Shown here in pieces: positions 1-10,681 of a DNA stretch of 64,000 nucleotides; position 1 is the stretch's first letter; the number at the start of each line of letters is the position of its first letter. The stretch is from Roseburia intestinalis L1-82 (lineage in GTDB: Bacteria > Bacillota > Clostridia > Lachnospirales > Lachnospiraceae), in contig NZ_LR027880.1 in the NCBI RefSeq assembly GCF_900537995.1, forward strand, positions 2,488,001 to 2,552,000, given 5' to 3'. A program made the translations under genes and the position numbers. The notes under the pieces are model-generated. The model saw only the letters and a list, made by a program, of their open reading frames with translations. It did no database searches and had not been told where the DNA came from.

Positions 1-3000
1 TAACAGTGACTGCTCGTAATGTTCTCCATCCAGGCTAAAATGAATCATAATTTTTTGTCCCGGATCTGTATGATATTCCACAAACGCTTTGTCATACAAA
101 TGATACTTTAAACGTAATTCTTTCTCAAACTCCAGGAAAAATGCAAAGCAGCGGTTCTTAGACGTGTACTCTTCCAACAATTCATCTGCCACCTGATACA
201 TCGCATCTGATAAATGCTCTTTCTCTGAGAAATATTTCAGCAGCCCCAGTTTACACGCATCGTTGAGAGGATTTCCTTCCTGATAACGGGCAAAGATCTG
301 TTCAAATACATACTCCGGTACCACCATATTCCTCACCAGCCATGCATCTGCAAAATACGATAAATATGCCATACAGATCAGTTCCCTTCCCCCGCCTTTT
401 ACATAACTCTCGTAGATCTCTTCAATATCCGCAATATAATCAGTCGAATACAGCATCTGGCTTAAAATACGTTCCTCAAGATCAAACGTGTCAATATCAA
501 ATGCTCCCGCAGCTTTCCAGATCTCCGCCATCGTCTTTGTTGCACCATTATAATATTTACAAAGATAGATAAGGATCACATCATTATAAGTGCCTCTGTA
601 AAATACATGCTCTGCAAACCCAAGAAGGAAATCATCTTCCTCAAACCCTGCTGTATGAATCGCATAACTGCACAGAGAAACGCATGCAGCCGTATCCATG
701 TGCTCATACCCACACTCTTCTGCCATGCGATACGCAGTTTCATACAAATGTTCTTCCGTCAGGTACTGCATCAGCATACGGCGCGCAGCTGCAGATAACA
801 ATTTATGATCCAGACCGGTCAGACAGCCCGCCTCATACTTTCTTTTCCGGTAAAATGATATGATCTGTTCTGCAATTTCCCTTTTATAGCGGTCACTCAC
901 CTGCGGTGCTTTTAAAACAGTCCACACACCCGGAAAATCTGAATCATCCACTCCATCCGCAACTTTTTGCTGCATGGAATATAGAATATAGGATAATTCT
1001 CCCTGTGCAAGTTCTGTACACTTTTTCACACAATGGTTAATATCCATCAGCGGCTCTTCACAACAACCGATTTCCTCACAGAAACGATTACCATAAATGT
1101 CCTCCATGATCAGGCAGTAATCCTTTGTATATACAGTAAAGTATGCAGCCCCGTTCCGAATCACGGATTCCCTGTTATTCACATGATTGCATGCTGGGCT
1201 GCATGCATATTCATAAACTTCTATCTTTGCTGCCTGTGGATCCGTACAGATCATCTTGTGCGTAAAAAGAATTTCAGCTGCCCAATGCGCAATATCACTA
1301 TTTATAATCCCCTGTTCAAACATTTCATCATATATCACGGCCAGATTATCATCGATATGACCAGCCTCCATCTGCTCCATCGCAAACCGTTCCATGATCG
1401 GCAGATATTTCTGATATACCTCAGGCTGCACCTTTTTTGCCGCAATAATATTGACAAATAAAACCGCTTTCTGCTGCCAGGACAATCCACTGTCATACTG
1501 AAAATACAGCTGAAGCATCTTTGGTACACGTTCTAATTTTCTTCCATCCAGTGATAAAAGATACGCTTCATACAGGCTCGTGATGCGGATCTCACGTTCA
1601 ATTCCAAGTTCATACCAGTGATGATACTTTGCACCAAAGCACTGGCTGCGGATCAGATATCCTAACACCGCCGTCAGCATTTCATCATCCGGTTTCACCT
1701 CATAACACGCCTCTAAAATATGGTATAAAAACGGATGATATTCTTTTTTTTCTGAAATAAGCCCGGCCACCTGTATTGCTATATCCCGTGTCATAATGCC
1801 CCATCTTGCAGTCCAGTATAATATGCGAACCTCAAATGATCCAAGTCTCGCCAGTAAATATGGATCCTGCCAGATCAGATAATATGCCTCCAGATAAAAA
1901 TACGGGCTGTTATCATAACGCATCCAGTCACGAATTGCTTCTAACCTTTCTGCCGGCTTCTGATAATACTCTTCTTTTAAAAATAACAGCACCCAGAACA
2001 ACATCGAATTATCCGGATGCAGTTTAAAAATCTGTTCCACTTCCGTCGTCAGACGATCCACATAGGACGGCTCCCGCTCCATCAATGTGCACAGATAAAG
2101 ATAATACCCCCATTCCGGACTTTCATGATCCTCACACGTCCGTTTAAAATCATCTAATATCCAGGATGCCTCCTGTCTCTGGCGGTTGATGATCAGCGTC
2201 TGTGCCTTCATCAGTCCATAAATCTTTTCATTCTCACACAAAACGGAAAGATGATCCAAAATAACCCCCGACTGGTTTGCCCATACTCCGGTCACAATCC
2301 GTTTCAGGCGGTATTCCAGATAAAGCTGCATTAATTTTATGCGTGATTTCTGGATATCAAAAAAAACAGGTTCATCCTTCGTTTTATTTTCCTGCTTAGT
2401 CGTGGCACACACCGTATAGATCAATGGTTTCTGTCCCGGTATCTCCAGACGGATCTTTCCAAAATTCCTTCCCGCATGCATTTTTTCTGCCACAATATAA
2501 TATTCCACATCACAGATACTTCCCACAAACATCTCATCGGTGACCCGTGGTTTCTTTAAAACCAGAAATTCTGCATCCGAATGGACTCTGATTTCAAGAT
2601 ATCCATGCTGGTTTCTGTTCACCTGAAAAGTTTCAAGTCTGTTTTCATGCACCTGGTAAAATATGGCACTGCTTTCTTCCAATGAAACCACAGTCCGCTT
2701 CTTTTTGTGGATTCCGATCAAAAACTCCTCCACTTTCTGTCCGGATGGTGTTCCTTTCGACAAACCCTCATATAAAAGCATCTCCCTTTTTTCATCCGGA
2801 TGAAATATGTTTTTAAACTTGCCCGAATAAAACAGATGAAATGCCTCGTCAAAGTCGTTTTCTGATAATCTGGCAAAATCGGATAAATTTTTCACTTTGC
2901 CAACCGAGGATTCTGCATACAGTTTTGAAACAGACACAACAAAAGAAAGGTTATATTCACCCTGTTCTACTACGATACAGAACTCTCCTTTTTGAATATC

Positions 3001-3264
3001 ACCTTCGATCAGACCATAACTATGAAATTGGTAACGAATCCTTATTTCTTCCCCTTCAAACTGCGGTGTCAGACATTCCATCCTCGGATTGGAAGAATAT
3101 ACGATTCCACGCATCGGCACATGATTTGTGCTTGTGATCACGAAATCCCCCGAAATATCATTACCTTCCATTGCTGTGATGTCAATCTTATCCACAGAAA
3201 TTGAAAGAGACGGCTTTAAGTGTTCGAATTTTCCCCTTGCCAGTTGTTGTATCCGTCTTCGCAA
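1..3264 (-). CDS. DUF5717-like giant protein (partial, C-terminus beyond window)
   Basis: An open minus-strand frame runs from about 3.3 kb to the left edge, giving at least 1088 codons with the C-terminus outside the window. I sampled several lines and the edge and found no stops. The N-terminus reads RRRIQQLARGKFEHLKPSLS and the edge reads IMIHFSLDGEHYEQ. I recognise it, with moderate confidence, as the large Lachnospiraceae DUF5717 family, whose function is unknown. I see no signal peptide or membrane segment. The chosen start is TTG at 3264 because an AGGTG Shine-Dalgarno-like stretch lies about 7 bases upstream; an in-frame TTG at 3306 has no ribosome site. It is divergent from the aminotransferase at 3353. 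Existence of the CDS is near certain; the family name is less so. Confidence 0.8.
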   Translation of the reverse strand, partial: MRRRIQQLARGKFEHLKPSLSISVDKIDITAMEGNDISGDFVITSTNHVPMRGIVYSSNPRMECLTPQFEGEEIRIRYQFHSYGLIEGDIQKGEFCIVVEQGEYNLSFVVSVSKLYAESSVGKVKNLSDFARLSENDFDEAFHLFYSGKFKNIFHPDEKREMLLYEGLSKGTPSGQKVEEFLIGIHKKKRTVVSLEESSAIFYQVHENRLETFQVNRNQHGYLEIRVHSDAEFLVLKKPRVTDEMFVGSICDVEYYIVAEKMHAGRNFGKIRLEIPGQKPLIYTVCATTKQENKTKDEPVFFDIQKSRIKLMQLYLEYRLKRIVTGVWANQSGVILDHLSVLCENEKIYGLMKAQTLIINRQRQEASWILDDFKRTCEDHESPEWGYYLYLCTLMEREPSYVDRLTTEVEQIFKLHPDNSMLFWVLLFLKEEYYQKPAERLEAIRDWMRYDNSPYFYLEAYYLIWQDPYLLARLGSFEVRILYWTARWGIMTRDIAIQVAGLISEKKEYHPFLYHILEACYEVKPDDEMLTAVLGYLIRSQCFGAKYHHWYELGIEREIRITSLYEAYLLSLDGRKLERVPKMLQLYFQYDSGLSWQQKAVLFVNIIAAKKVQPEVYQKYLPIMERFAMEQMEAGHIDDNLAVIYDEMFEQGIINSDIAHWAAEILFTHKMICTDPQAAKIEVYEYACSPACNHVNNRESVIRNGAAYFTVYTKDYCLIMEDIYGNRFCEEIGCCEEPLMDINHCVKKCTELAQGELSYILYSMQQKVADGVDDSDFPGVWTVLKAPQVSDRYKREIAEQIISFYRKRKYEAGCLTGLDHKLLSAAARRMLMQYLTEEHLYETAYRMAEECGYEHMDTAACVSLCSYAIHTAGFEEDDFLLGFAEHVFYRGTYNDVILIYLCKYYNGATKTMAEIWKAAGAFDIDTFDLEERILSQMLYSTDYIADIEEIYESYVKGGGRELICMAYLSYFADAWLVRNMVVPEYVFEQIFARYQEGNPLNDACKLGLLKYFSEKEHLSDAMYQVADELLEEYTSKNRCFAFFLEFEKELRLKYHLYDKAFVEYHTDPGQKIMIHFSLDGEHYEQSLL

Positions 3265-3324
3265 ATCGACACCTGCTTTTTCTCTCTTAATTGCTTGCTT
3301 TTTCAATGACAATCATTATAATAG

Positions 3325-3353
3325 ATTATAAACCAATTTGGAGGAGTTCGCAA
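3325..3353 (-). promoter_or_regulatory. Promoter of the DUF5717-like gene
   Basis: On the minus strand TTGCGA (3348-3353), a 17-base spacer and a perfect TATAAT (3325-3330) form a sigma-A type promoter about 60 bases upstream of the preferred TTG start. A second TATAAT lies at 3315-3320. The -35 overlaps the start region of the divergent aminotransferase gene, so the two genes' signals are interleaved. Confidence 0.5.
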
Positions 3354-4441
3354 TGATAAAACACAAAGACCATTTTCACGGAAGTGATTTAGAAAAAATA
3401 GAACAGATTTACGGCATCAAAAAAGAAGAGATCGTCAGTTTTTCCGCAAATGTCAATCCGCTTGGCGTATCACCGCTTCTTCGGACCGCTCTCTCCGAGC
3501 AGATCGATGTGATCACGACATACCCTGACAGGGAATATACCTCCCTGCGCAAATGCATTGCAGAATACTGCGGCACCGAATACGAAAACGTCATCGTAGG
3601 AAATGGTTCCACGGAACTGATCTCTCTTTTTATACAGATCGAGCACCCGAAAAAAGCGATGGTCATCGGACCTACTTATTCCGAATATGAGAGAGAGATT
3701 TCACTCGGCGGAGGCACAACACTCTACTATCCGCTCCGTGAAAAGGACAACTTCCGCTTAGATGTCGACGATTTTATCTCCCATTTAAATGAAAGTATTG
3801 ACCTGATCGTCATCTGCAACCCGAACAACCCTACTTCATCCTGCATCACCAGAACGGAAATGCGCCATATCTTAGATGCCTGCAAGGAACATGACATTTA
3901 CGTTATGGTGGATGAAACTTATGTGGAATTTGCTGATAATATGGCTGAAATCTCAGCCGTGCCGCTGACAAACTATTATAACAACATCGTTATCCTGCGC
4001 GGCACCTCAAAGTTTTTTGCAGCACCGGGTCTTCGTCTCGGCTATGCGATCACAGGCAACCGTGACCTGATCAAATCAATCAATACCAGGAAAAATCCGT
4101 GGACGATCAACTCCCTTGCTGTCGTTGCCGGAGAGACGATGTTCCGTGACACTGCATATATCAAAGCCACCAAAGATCTGATTTCTTCCGAGCGAGCAAG
4201 GATCTACCGGACATTCCAGAAAAGTCCTGATTTTAAAGTGTATGAACCGAGCGGCAATTTCATGCTGATACGCATTTTAAAAGATGATCTCACTTCACAG
4301 GATCTCTTTGACCGCGCAATTCGCGAGAAAATGATGATCCGCGACTGCTCCACCTTTCCATTTTTAGACAACAAGTACATCCGGCTTTGCATCATGAATC
4401 CGGAGGACAACGACAGACTGCTTGCATGTCTGCTCCGTTAA
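3353..4441 (+). CDS. HisC/CobD-like PLP-dependent aminotransferase
   Basis: Fold-type I PLP enzyme of about 362 residues. Visible family motifs are the N-terminal HGSDLEKI and FSANVNPLG, the central VICNPNNPTS, VDETYVEF, and the PLP-lysine motif RGTSKFFAAPGLRLGYA. The HG.D...FSANVNPLG start is typical of threonine-phosphate decarboxylase (CobD), but the domain is equally that of histidinol-phosphate aminotransferase, and no cobalamin or histidine genes lie nearby to decide. ATG at 3353 is preferred over an upstream TTG (3338) because GGAGGAG sits 7-8 bases before the ATG. It stands alone and is followed by a terminator. Confidence 0.85.
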   Translation: MIKHKDHFHGSDLEKIEQIYGIKKEEIVSFSANVNPLGVSPLLRTALSEQIDVITTYPDREYTSLRKCIAEYCGTEYENVIVGNGSTELISLFIQIEHPKKAMVIGPTYSEYEREISLGGGTTLYYPLREKDNFRLDVDDFISHLNESIDLIVICNPNNPTSSCITRTEMRHILDACKEHDIYVMVDETYVEFADNMAEISAVPLTNYYNNIVILRGTSKFFAAPGLRLGYAITGNRDLIKSINTRKNPWTINSLAVVAGETMFRDTAYIKATKDLISSERARIYRTFQKSPDFKVYEPSGNFMLIRILKDDLTSQDLFDRAIREKMMIRDCSTFPFLDNKYIRLCIMNPEDNDRLLACLLR

Positions 4442-4462
4442 GTATTCATTAAGTATTAGCAG

Positions 4463-4495
4463 GGAAGTTTTGGGACAACCCCAAAGCTTCCTTTT
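4463..4495 (+). terminator. Terminator after the aminotransferase
   Basis: GGAAGTTTTGGG and CCCCAAAGCTTCC form a stem around a short loop and are followed by TTTTATT, 20-50 bases after the stop codon. This is a rho-independent terminator on the plus strand. Confidence 0.7.
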
Positions 4496-4547
4496 ATTCA
4501 TGATAATAGAATGTTCGCGGAGCGTGCATTTTATTATTTTGGGACAT

Positions 4548-4581
4548 AAAAAACGACAGACCGTACGATCTGCCGTTTTTT
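4548..4581 (-). terminator. Terminator of groES-groEL
   Basis: A-run, ACG.CAGA.CGTACG.TCTG.CGT stem and T-run: a nearly symmetrical hairpin about 55 bases past the groEL stop on the minus strand. The A-run on the other side means it could also stop plus-strand transcription. Confidence 0.7.
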
Positions 4582-4635
4582 CATGACCATAGATTCCTGT
4601 CGAATCCATACCATCGATTCTTTTTTCCCCTGTAA

Positions 4636-6264
<1,629 letters not shown>

Positions 6265-6302
6265 CTACCTCTTTCTGAATTTATTAATGATAAAAATATG
6301 TT

Positions 6303-6587
6303 TTACTCTACAACTGCGAGAATATCATTCTGTTTTACAATGATGTATTCTTCTCCGTCTAATTTTACTTCTGTTCCTGCGTATTTCGAATAAATTACCT
6401 TCTGACCTGCTTTTACCTGCATGGTAACTTCTTTTCCATCAACCATTCCGCCAGGACCAACTGCTATAACCTCTGCCTCCTGTGGTTTTTCCTGTGCACT
6501 GCTTGTAAGGATGATACCTGATTTTGTAGTCTCCTCTGCCTCACACTGTTTTAATACGACTCTGTCGCTTAATGGAACTAATTTCAT
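6303..6587 (-). CDS. groES: Co-chaperonin GroES
   Basis: A 94-residue Hsp10 with the typical KLVPLSDRVVLKQ start, the mobile-loop region TTKSGIILTSSAQEKPQ, and the KYAGTEVKLDGEEYIIVKQNDILAVVE end. It caps the GroEL ring. It is first gene of the groES-groEL operon, preceded by AGGAGG-like ribosome binding sequence, a CIRCE operator and a readable promoter. Confidence 0.99.
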   Translation of the reverse strand: MKLVPLSDRVVLKQCEAEETTKSGIILTSSAQEKPQEAEVIAVGPGGMVDGKEVTMQVKAGQKVIYSKYAGTEVKLDGEEYIIVKQNDILAVVE

Positions 6588-6638
6588 GTTGCTTACCTCC
6601 TGCTTATGATCATCTGTTTTATTTCTTTTGAGTAGTTA

Positions 6639-6665
6639 TTAGCACTCATTTCTTTTGAGTGCTAA
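6639..6665 (-). promoter_or_regulatory. CIRCE operator (HrcA box)
   Basis: TTAGCACTC, nine bases, GAGTGCTAA: a perfect match to the CIRCE consensus. It lies about 50 bases upstream of groES, directly after the predicted transcription start, where HrcA binding would block the operon outside stress. Confidence 0.97.
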
Positions 6666-6677
6666 CTTATGGTTCAT

Positions 6678-6706
6678 ATAATAGATTTTTATATTTGAAT
6701 CTGCAA
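6678..6706 (-). promoter_or_regulatory. groES-groEL promoter
   Basis: Minus strand TTGCAG (6701-6706), 17 bases, TATTAT (6678-6683). The predicted start site falls just before the CIRCE box, the usual HrcA geometry. Confidence 0.65.
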
Positions 6707-6814
6707 CCAAATATATTTCTATTTATAATTATTTATTCCAATATTTTCTTATTTTTTCTCTCTTTTTCTCGTTTTTTTATAAGTTCACTCATTTTCTGTG
6801 ATTTTATACTTTTT

Positions 6815-7960
6815 TTATTTTTTCAACGGAGACTGTTTTACCGTGCGTTTTACGGTCTGTTTTACCGTCTCCTTCATTGCTTTATTTCCTTCCGTCCAAA
6901 GCAGTTTTAAGGCTCTTGAAAACAGTTTCTGCCGCTCCGGTGAAAGTTTACTGGTTTCCTTCATCAGTTCCTGTATTTTCTTCCATTTACTGTGGTAAAA
7001 ATCATCTACCGTACGGATCCCGACTTTTTCGATCATATCAAATGCTGTCTCTACGATCTGTGCTCTCTCTTCCTCGTCTAACTGGTAAATCCATGATTTC
7101 ATCGTTTCATCCAGCAACAGGCTCTGCGCCGCAACCTGATCTACATGTACAAAAGATCTTCCGAGTACCTCCCATGACATGGCATCGTGCTGCTGGATCC
7201 CGCTGTTTGAGCTCTTGACAACTTCAAACGACTCCTGATGCTCTAAGAGCATTCCGACAATGGAAGATTCCGGCAGGATCGTGTGCAGCTTTGGCAGCAT
7301 GCGCTGGTACTCTGTGCTTTCCACCATATCGCTCCGGAATCCCGGACCATCATTGCTGTACACATTTAAAATCTGGTTCTGGATCTGCGGATCACATTTT
7401 ACGGAGGCATACACGGCAAAATTTCCACCCTTTGAATGGCCGCCGACACGCACCCTCTGCTTTTTGTCTGTCACTGCACGGTTCAAATATTCCACTGCCC
7501 GGAGCTGTCCCGGCGTTTCTGACAGATAACCCATATTAAAATCTTCCCGCCAGCCCGTGATCGTGTTGTCCGTTCCACGAAATGCCACATACAGGCTGTC
7601 ATCCGGCAGTTCCACACAGACCGCCGAAAACTGAAACTGTTCCTCATCCCGGATCTCGTTGACATAGCAGCGTAGTTTTACATTCGAAAAACGTTTTGTT
7701 TCTGCCATTTTCTCCATAACAAACGGAGCCGATTTCGTCATGGATACCCGCGCTAAGATTTCGTCTTTATCATTCTTTTCCCAAAATTGTCCGGATGCCT
7801 CCTTAAGCGGTACTGCCGGCGCATTTTCCTCTGCAGTAACGATCCCCTCAAAATCAACATATGCAAGCTGCGCTAAAATCAGATTATCAACTTCATTAAA
7901 TTCATCTGCCTCAAACGATAAATCACCACGCCAGTCCATATAATCCATGATATTTGCCAT
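6815..7960 (-). CDS. DUF2974 (lipase-like alpha/beta hydrolase) protein
   Basis: A 381-residue protein matching the DUF2974 / Mbeg1-like group: N-terminal NIMDYMDWRGDLSF...NEVDNLILAQLAYVDF and a nucleophile elbow VGGHSKGGNFAVYA near residue 175. It has no signal peptide. Substrate is unknown; intracellular esterase or lipase activity is inferred from the GHSKG elbow. The last 25 residues are a lysine-rich repeat (KETVKQTVKRTVKQ), low-complexity and not part of the fold. It lies 22 bases downstream of the HAD phosphatase and probably shares its transcript. Confidence 0.85.
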   Translation of the reverse strand: MANIMDYMDWRGDLSFEADEFNEVDNLILAQLAYVDFEGIVTAEENAPAVPLKEASGQFWEKNDKDEILARVSMTKSAPFVMEKMAETKRFSNVKLRCYVNEIRDEEQFQFSAVCVELPDDSLYVAFRGTDNTITGWREDFNMGYLSETPGQLRAVEYLNRAVTDKKQRVRVGGHSKGGNFAVYASVKCDPQIQNQILNVYSNDGPGFRSDMVESTEYQRMLPKLHTILPESSIVGMLLEHQESFEVVKSSNSGIQQHDAMSWEVLGRSFVHVDQVAAQSLLLDETMKSWIYQLDEEERAQIVETAFDMIEKVGIRTVDDFYHSKWKKIQELMKETSKLSPERQKLFSRALKLLWTEGNKAMKETVKQTVKRTVKQSPLKK

Positions 7961-7981
7961 TGTTTTCCCCCTGTCTTTTAT

Positions 7982-8764
7982 TTAAATCAGCCCATAATGT
8001 TTCAGTCCGTTCCAGATCCCATCTTTATGGATATCTGTGGTAACAAATTCTGCCGCATTCTTTGCCACATCCGTACCATTTCCCATGGCAATCCCATGTG
8101 CCACAAATTCAAGCATTTCCACATCATTAGCGCTATCCCCGAATGCATAGGTATCTTCCTTTGCGATTCCAAGAGACGCACAGAGGCGCTCAATGCCGCT
8201 TGCCTTTGAATGCCCCGCCTGCCCGATCTCTAATATTCCATCCGGCTCATGGACGATCATATCAAACTCCGTTCCCAGTTCTTTTCTGACAAGTTCTACA
8301 TCTGCATTTCCAAGTTCCGCACTCAGCTTATTTACCTCATATTGTGCAGTCCCGGTAATACTTTTTAAGTTTTCCCCAAGCTCATTTCTCAGATAAATGA
8401 CATATGGATCGTCGGCAAAATCTTTTTCATCCACATAAATATAGTTCGGTCCCTCTAAGACCATCGGGATCTGATGTTTCCGCAGCACTGCAAGGATATG
8501 CCCGATCTGTTCTTTCGTCAGCAGCAGTTCAAACAGCTTTTCCCCATCAAACTCGATATGTGTGCCGCACGCTGCCACGATTCCGTCAAATCCAAGTGCA
8601 AGTAATTTGGGACTTTTAATATTTGACCGGCTTCTTCCACTGCATAGAAATGCATAATAACCATTTTTTCTGAGCTCTTTTAATGCTTTTTTTGTACTTT
8701 CCGGAATATTCATTTTAAAATCCCACAAAGTACCATCTATATCAAAAAATACTGCTTTTTTCAT
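7982..8764 (-). CDS. Cof-type HAD-IIB sugar/nucleotide phosphatase
   Basis: A 260-residue HAD phosphatase. Motif I is FFDIDGTLWD at residues 6-15, motif II is FLCSGRSRS, the type IIB cap follows, and motif IV is YAFGDSANDVEML near residue 210. The Cof family dephosphorylates sugar phosphates and similar metabolites with Mg2+; the substrate cannot be read from sequence. It is the first gene of a probable pair with the DUF2974 gene. Confidence 0.9.
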   Translation of the reverse strand: MKKAVFFDIDGTLWDFKMNIPESTKKALKELRKNGYYAFLCSGRSRSNIKSPKLLALGFDGIVAACGTHIEFDGEKLFELLLTKEQIGHILAVLRKHQIPMVLEGPNYIYVDEKDFADDPYVIYLRNELGENLKSITGTAQYEVNKLSAELGNADVELVRKELGTEFDMIVHEPDGILEIGQAGHSKASGIERLCASLGIAKEDTYAFGDSANDVEMLEFVAHGIAMGNGTDVAKNAAEFVTTDIHKDGIWNGLKHYGLI

Positions 8765-8883
8765 TGTCGATTATCTTTTCCCTTTCTGCTGTGTTGTTTT
8801 TTATTCTAACAGAATTCATTCCTTAAGCAAAGTCTTTTCCTGTCTGAAACACGAAACCTGAAATGGACGGCTGCTGTTCAGAC

Positions 8884-8922
8884 ACAAAAATGCCGCGCAA
8901 CTCTATTACAGGTCACGCGGCA
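8884..8922 (-). terminator. Terminator of the hydrogenase gene
   Basis: Minus strand ATGCCGCG, an 18-base loop, CGCGGCAT, then TTTTTGTG. The 8-bp GC-rich perfect stem with a T-run lies about 75 bases past the hydrogenase stop codon. Confidence 0.65.
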
Positions 8923-8943
8923 TAAATATGCACATGATTCTAC

Positions 8944-9014
8944 TCGCGATGCAATGCCCCGCTCATATTATTCGCGATGCAATGCTCCGCTCGTTTTACT
9001 CGCGGTGCATGGAG
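8944..9014. repeat. 28-bp tandem repeat at the hydrogenase 3' end
   Basis: Units TCGCGATGCAATGCCCCGCTC (8944) and TCGCGATGCAATGCTCCGCTC (8972) are 28 bases apart. A third, diverged unit starting at 9000 holds the last codons (Met-His-Arg-Glu-stop) of the hydrogenase gene. The array looks like duplication of the gene's end into its 3' untranslated region. Confidence 0.75.
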
Positions 9015-10444
9015 AAGCTTTCCATGTCATAATTCTTTAAGTTGTCATGGATCGTACGGTCGTCTGCCTGTCCGATCAGTGTATCACGATTCTTCTTGGA
9101 AGAAACCTGATCATTGAATGCACTTGGACCACCGACACAGCCGCCTTCACATGCCATACCTTCGATGAAGTCTTCCGGCAGTCTTGCTGCTTTTAACAGA
9201 AGTAATGCTTTCTTACACTCTGCCGCACCGTTTGCCTTGCATACGGTTGCTGCGATCTCATCGTTAGACTCTTTTAAACTCTCAAGTACTGCAGCTGTTA
9301 CACCGCCGGAGTTTGCAAAACGTTTACCAAATGTAGAAGCTGTCTGGTCATCGTTTGCACATGGCTGTAACTCAACACCTTTTGCTTTCATCATTGCACG
9401 GATCTCGCTGTATGTTAATACATAATCTGCATTTCCCTCGATCTTCTGATCTGCCACTTCAGACTTCTTGGCAACACAAGGTCCGATAAATACAGTGATT
9501 GCTTCCGGATCTTTTGCTTTGATCAGACGTGAAACTGCACACATCGGAGACACTGTTGTGGACACGCACTCTGCTAATTCCGGATAATGTAAACGCACCA
9601 TATTTACGAATGCCGGACAACAGGAAGTAACTTTCTTATTTCCCTCTTTATATGCCTCAGCCCACTCTTCTGCCTCATAAGCTGCCGTCATATCTCCGCC
9701 AAGACCTACATCATAGAAATCTGTAAATCCCATCTCTTTCATGGCTTTCTTCCAGCTTGCCATGGTGATATCAACACCAAACTGACCTTCTGTTGCCGGA
9801 GCTGCCATTGCATATATATGCTTACCTGCTTTTAAAGCCTCGATAACCGGTACAATAAATGTTTTGGATGCGATTGCTCCAAACGGACAGCTGTGGATAC
9901 ATTTACCGCAGCGGATACATTTTTCTTTGTCGATCACGGAAATGCCATACTCATTGTATGTAATCGCATTAACCGGACAGCTGAATTTACATGGTCTCTT
10001 TAAATGTGCGATTGCATTGTAAGGACATGCCTGTGCACATCTTCCACACTCTTTACATTTGGAAGGATCAATATGGGAGCGGTCTCTTCCCGGCTCAATT
10101 GCGCCAAATTTACATGCATTGACACATGCTTTTCCAAGACAATTCTGACAGTTTTCTGTTACTGTATAACTGGAAATCGGGCAATCCTCACATGCGGAAC
10201 TGATAACCTGGATCACATTTCCATCATCCTCTGCACCCGGTGCCTTGCCCTCTGCTAAACGGACTCTCTGACGGATGATCTCCCTCTCTTTATAAATACA
10301 ACAGCGAAACTGCGGTGTCGGACCTGGAATGAGTTCTGTTGCGATGTGGTCTCTCTCTTCTTCAAGTCTGCCTTCAAATGCAAGCTTTGCGACTGTGTAG
10401 AGTACATCGTGTTTGATTTTAATCACATTTTCATCTGCATACAT
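8996..10444 (-). CDS. Monomeric [FeFe] hydrogenase, group B-like
   Basis: A 482-residue iron-only hydrogenase that interconverts protons and H2 with reduced ferredoxin during fermentation. The N-terminal part carries several Cys-rich iron-sulphur motifs (CEDCPISSYTVTENCQNC, CKECGRCAQACP, CIRCGKCIHSCP). The H-cluster motifs follow: L1 TSCCPAFV, L2 FIGPCVAKKSE, L3 MACEGGCVGGPS. TSCCPAF and IGPC differ from group A (TSCCPGW, MPC) and fit group B. No maturation genes (hydE/F/G) are in the window. It is a single-gene transcript with its own promoter, terminator and a 28-bp tandem repeat at its end. Confidence 0.93.
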   Translation of the reverse strand: MYADENVIKIKHDVLYTVAKLAFEGRLEEERDHIATELIPGPTPQFRCCIYKEREIIRQRVRLAEGKAPGAEDDGNVIQVISSACEDCPISSYTVTENCQNCLGKACVNACKFGAIEPGRDRSHIDPSKCKECGRCAQACPYNAIAHLKRPCKFSCPVNAITYNEYGISVIDKEKCIRCGKCIHSCPFGAIASKTFIVPVIEALKAGKHIYAMAAPATEGQFGVDITMASWKKAMKEMGFTDFYDVGLGGDMTAAYEAEEWAEAYKEGNKKVTSCCPAFVNMVRLHYPELAECVSTTVSPMCAVSRLIKAKDPEAITVFIGPCVAKKSEVADQKIEGNADYVLTYSEIRAMMKAKGVELQPCANDDQTASTFGKRFANSGGVTAAVLESLKESNDEIAATVCKANGAAECKKALLLLKAARLPEDFIEGMACEGGCVGGPSAFNDQVSSKKNRDTLIGQADDRTIHDNLKNYDMESFSMHRE

Positions 10445-10496
10445 CGTGTTTTACCTCGCTCATCTTATCTTTGTTAACTTTTTAACCATCTTAGAC

Positions 10497-10524
10497 ATTA
10501 TATATTATCTGTATGGAAATTCAA
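10497..10524 (-). promoter_or_regulatory. Hydrogenase promoter
   Basis: Minus strand TTGAAT (10519-10524), 16 bases, TATAAT (10497-10502), about 50 bases upstream of the ATG at 10444. Confidence 0.5.
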
Positions 10525-10573
10525 GTACTTCGCATGTTTTTATTGAGAAACACAGTAAGTTTTTCACCTCTTA

Positions 10574-10602
10574 TTGAGAAAAAGCGCCTTTCATGCTATA
10601 AT
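10574..10602 (+). promoter_or_regulatory. Promoter of the diguanylate cyclase-hydrolase pair
   Basis: TTGAGA (10574-10579), 17 bases, perfect TATAAT (10597-10602). The -35 lies in the second of two TTATTGAGAAA copies (10540 and 10571). The leader to the ATG at 10682 is about 70 bases and shows no riboswitch-like fold that I can recognise. Confidence 0.6.
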
Positions 10603-10681
10603 TAAGCTGTTCGTCTGCCTGACGATCATACATTTTACAAAGGACTAAGAAGGTACTACCTGTACAAAACCGGAGATTTTT

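Noticed and set aside
1033..1461. A 142-codon plus-strand frame in the left 3 kb
   Set aside because: It is opposite the continuous DUF5717-like frame and has no ribosome binding sequence.
9114..9425. Plus-strand frame opposite the hydrogenase
   Set aside because: It is a shadow of the H-cluster coding region without independent support.
10603..10681. Cyclic-di-GMP riboswitch ahead of the diguanylate cyclase
   Set aside because: The leader is only about 70 bases and I cannot find the conserved core or paired helices.
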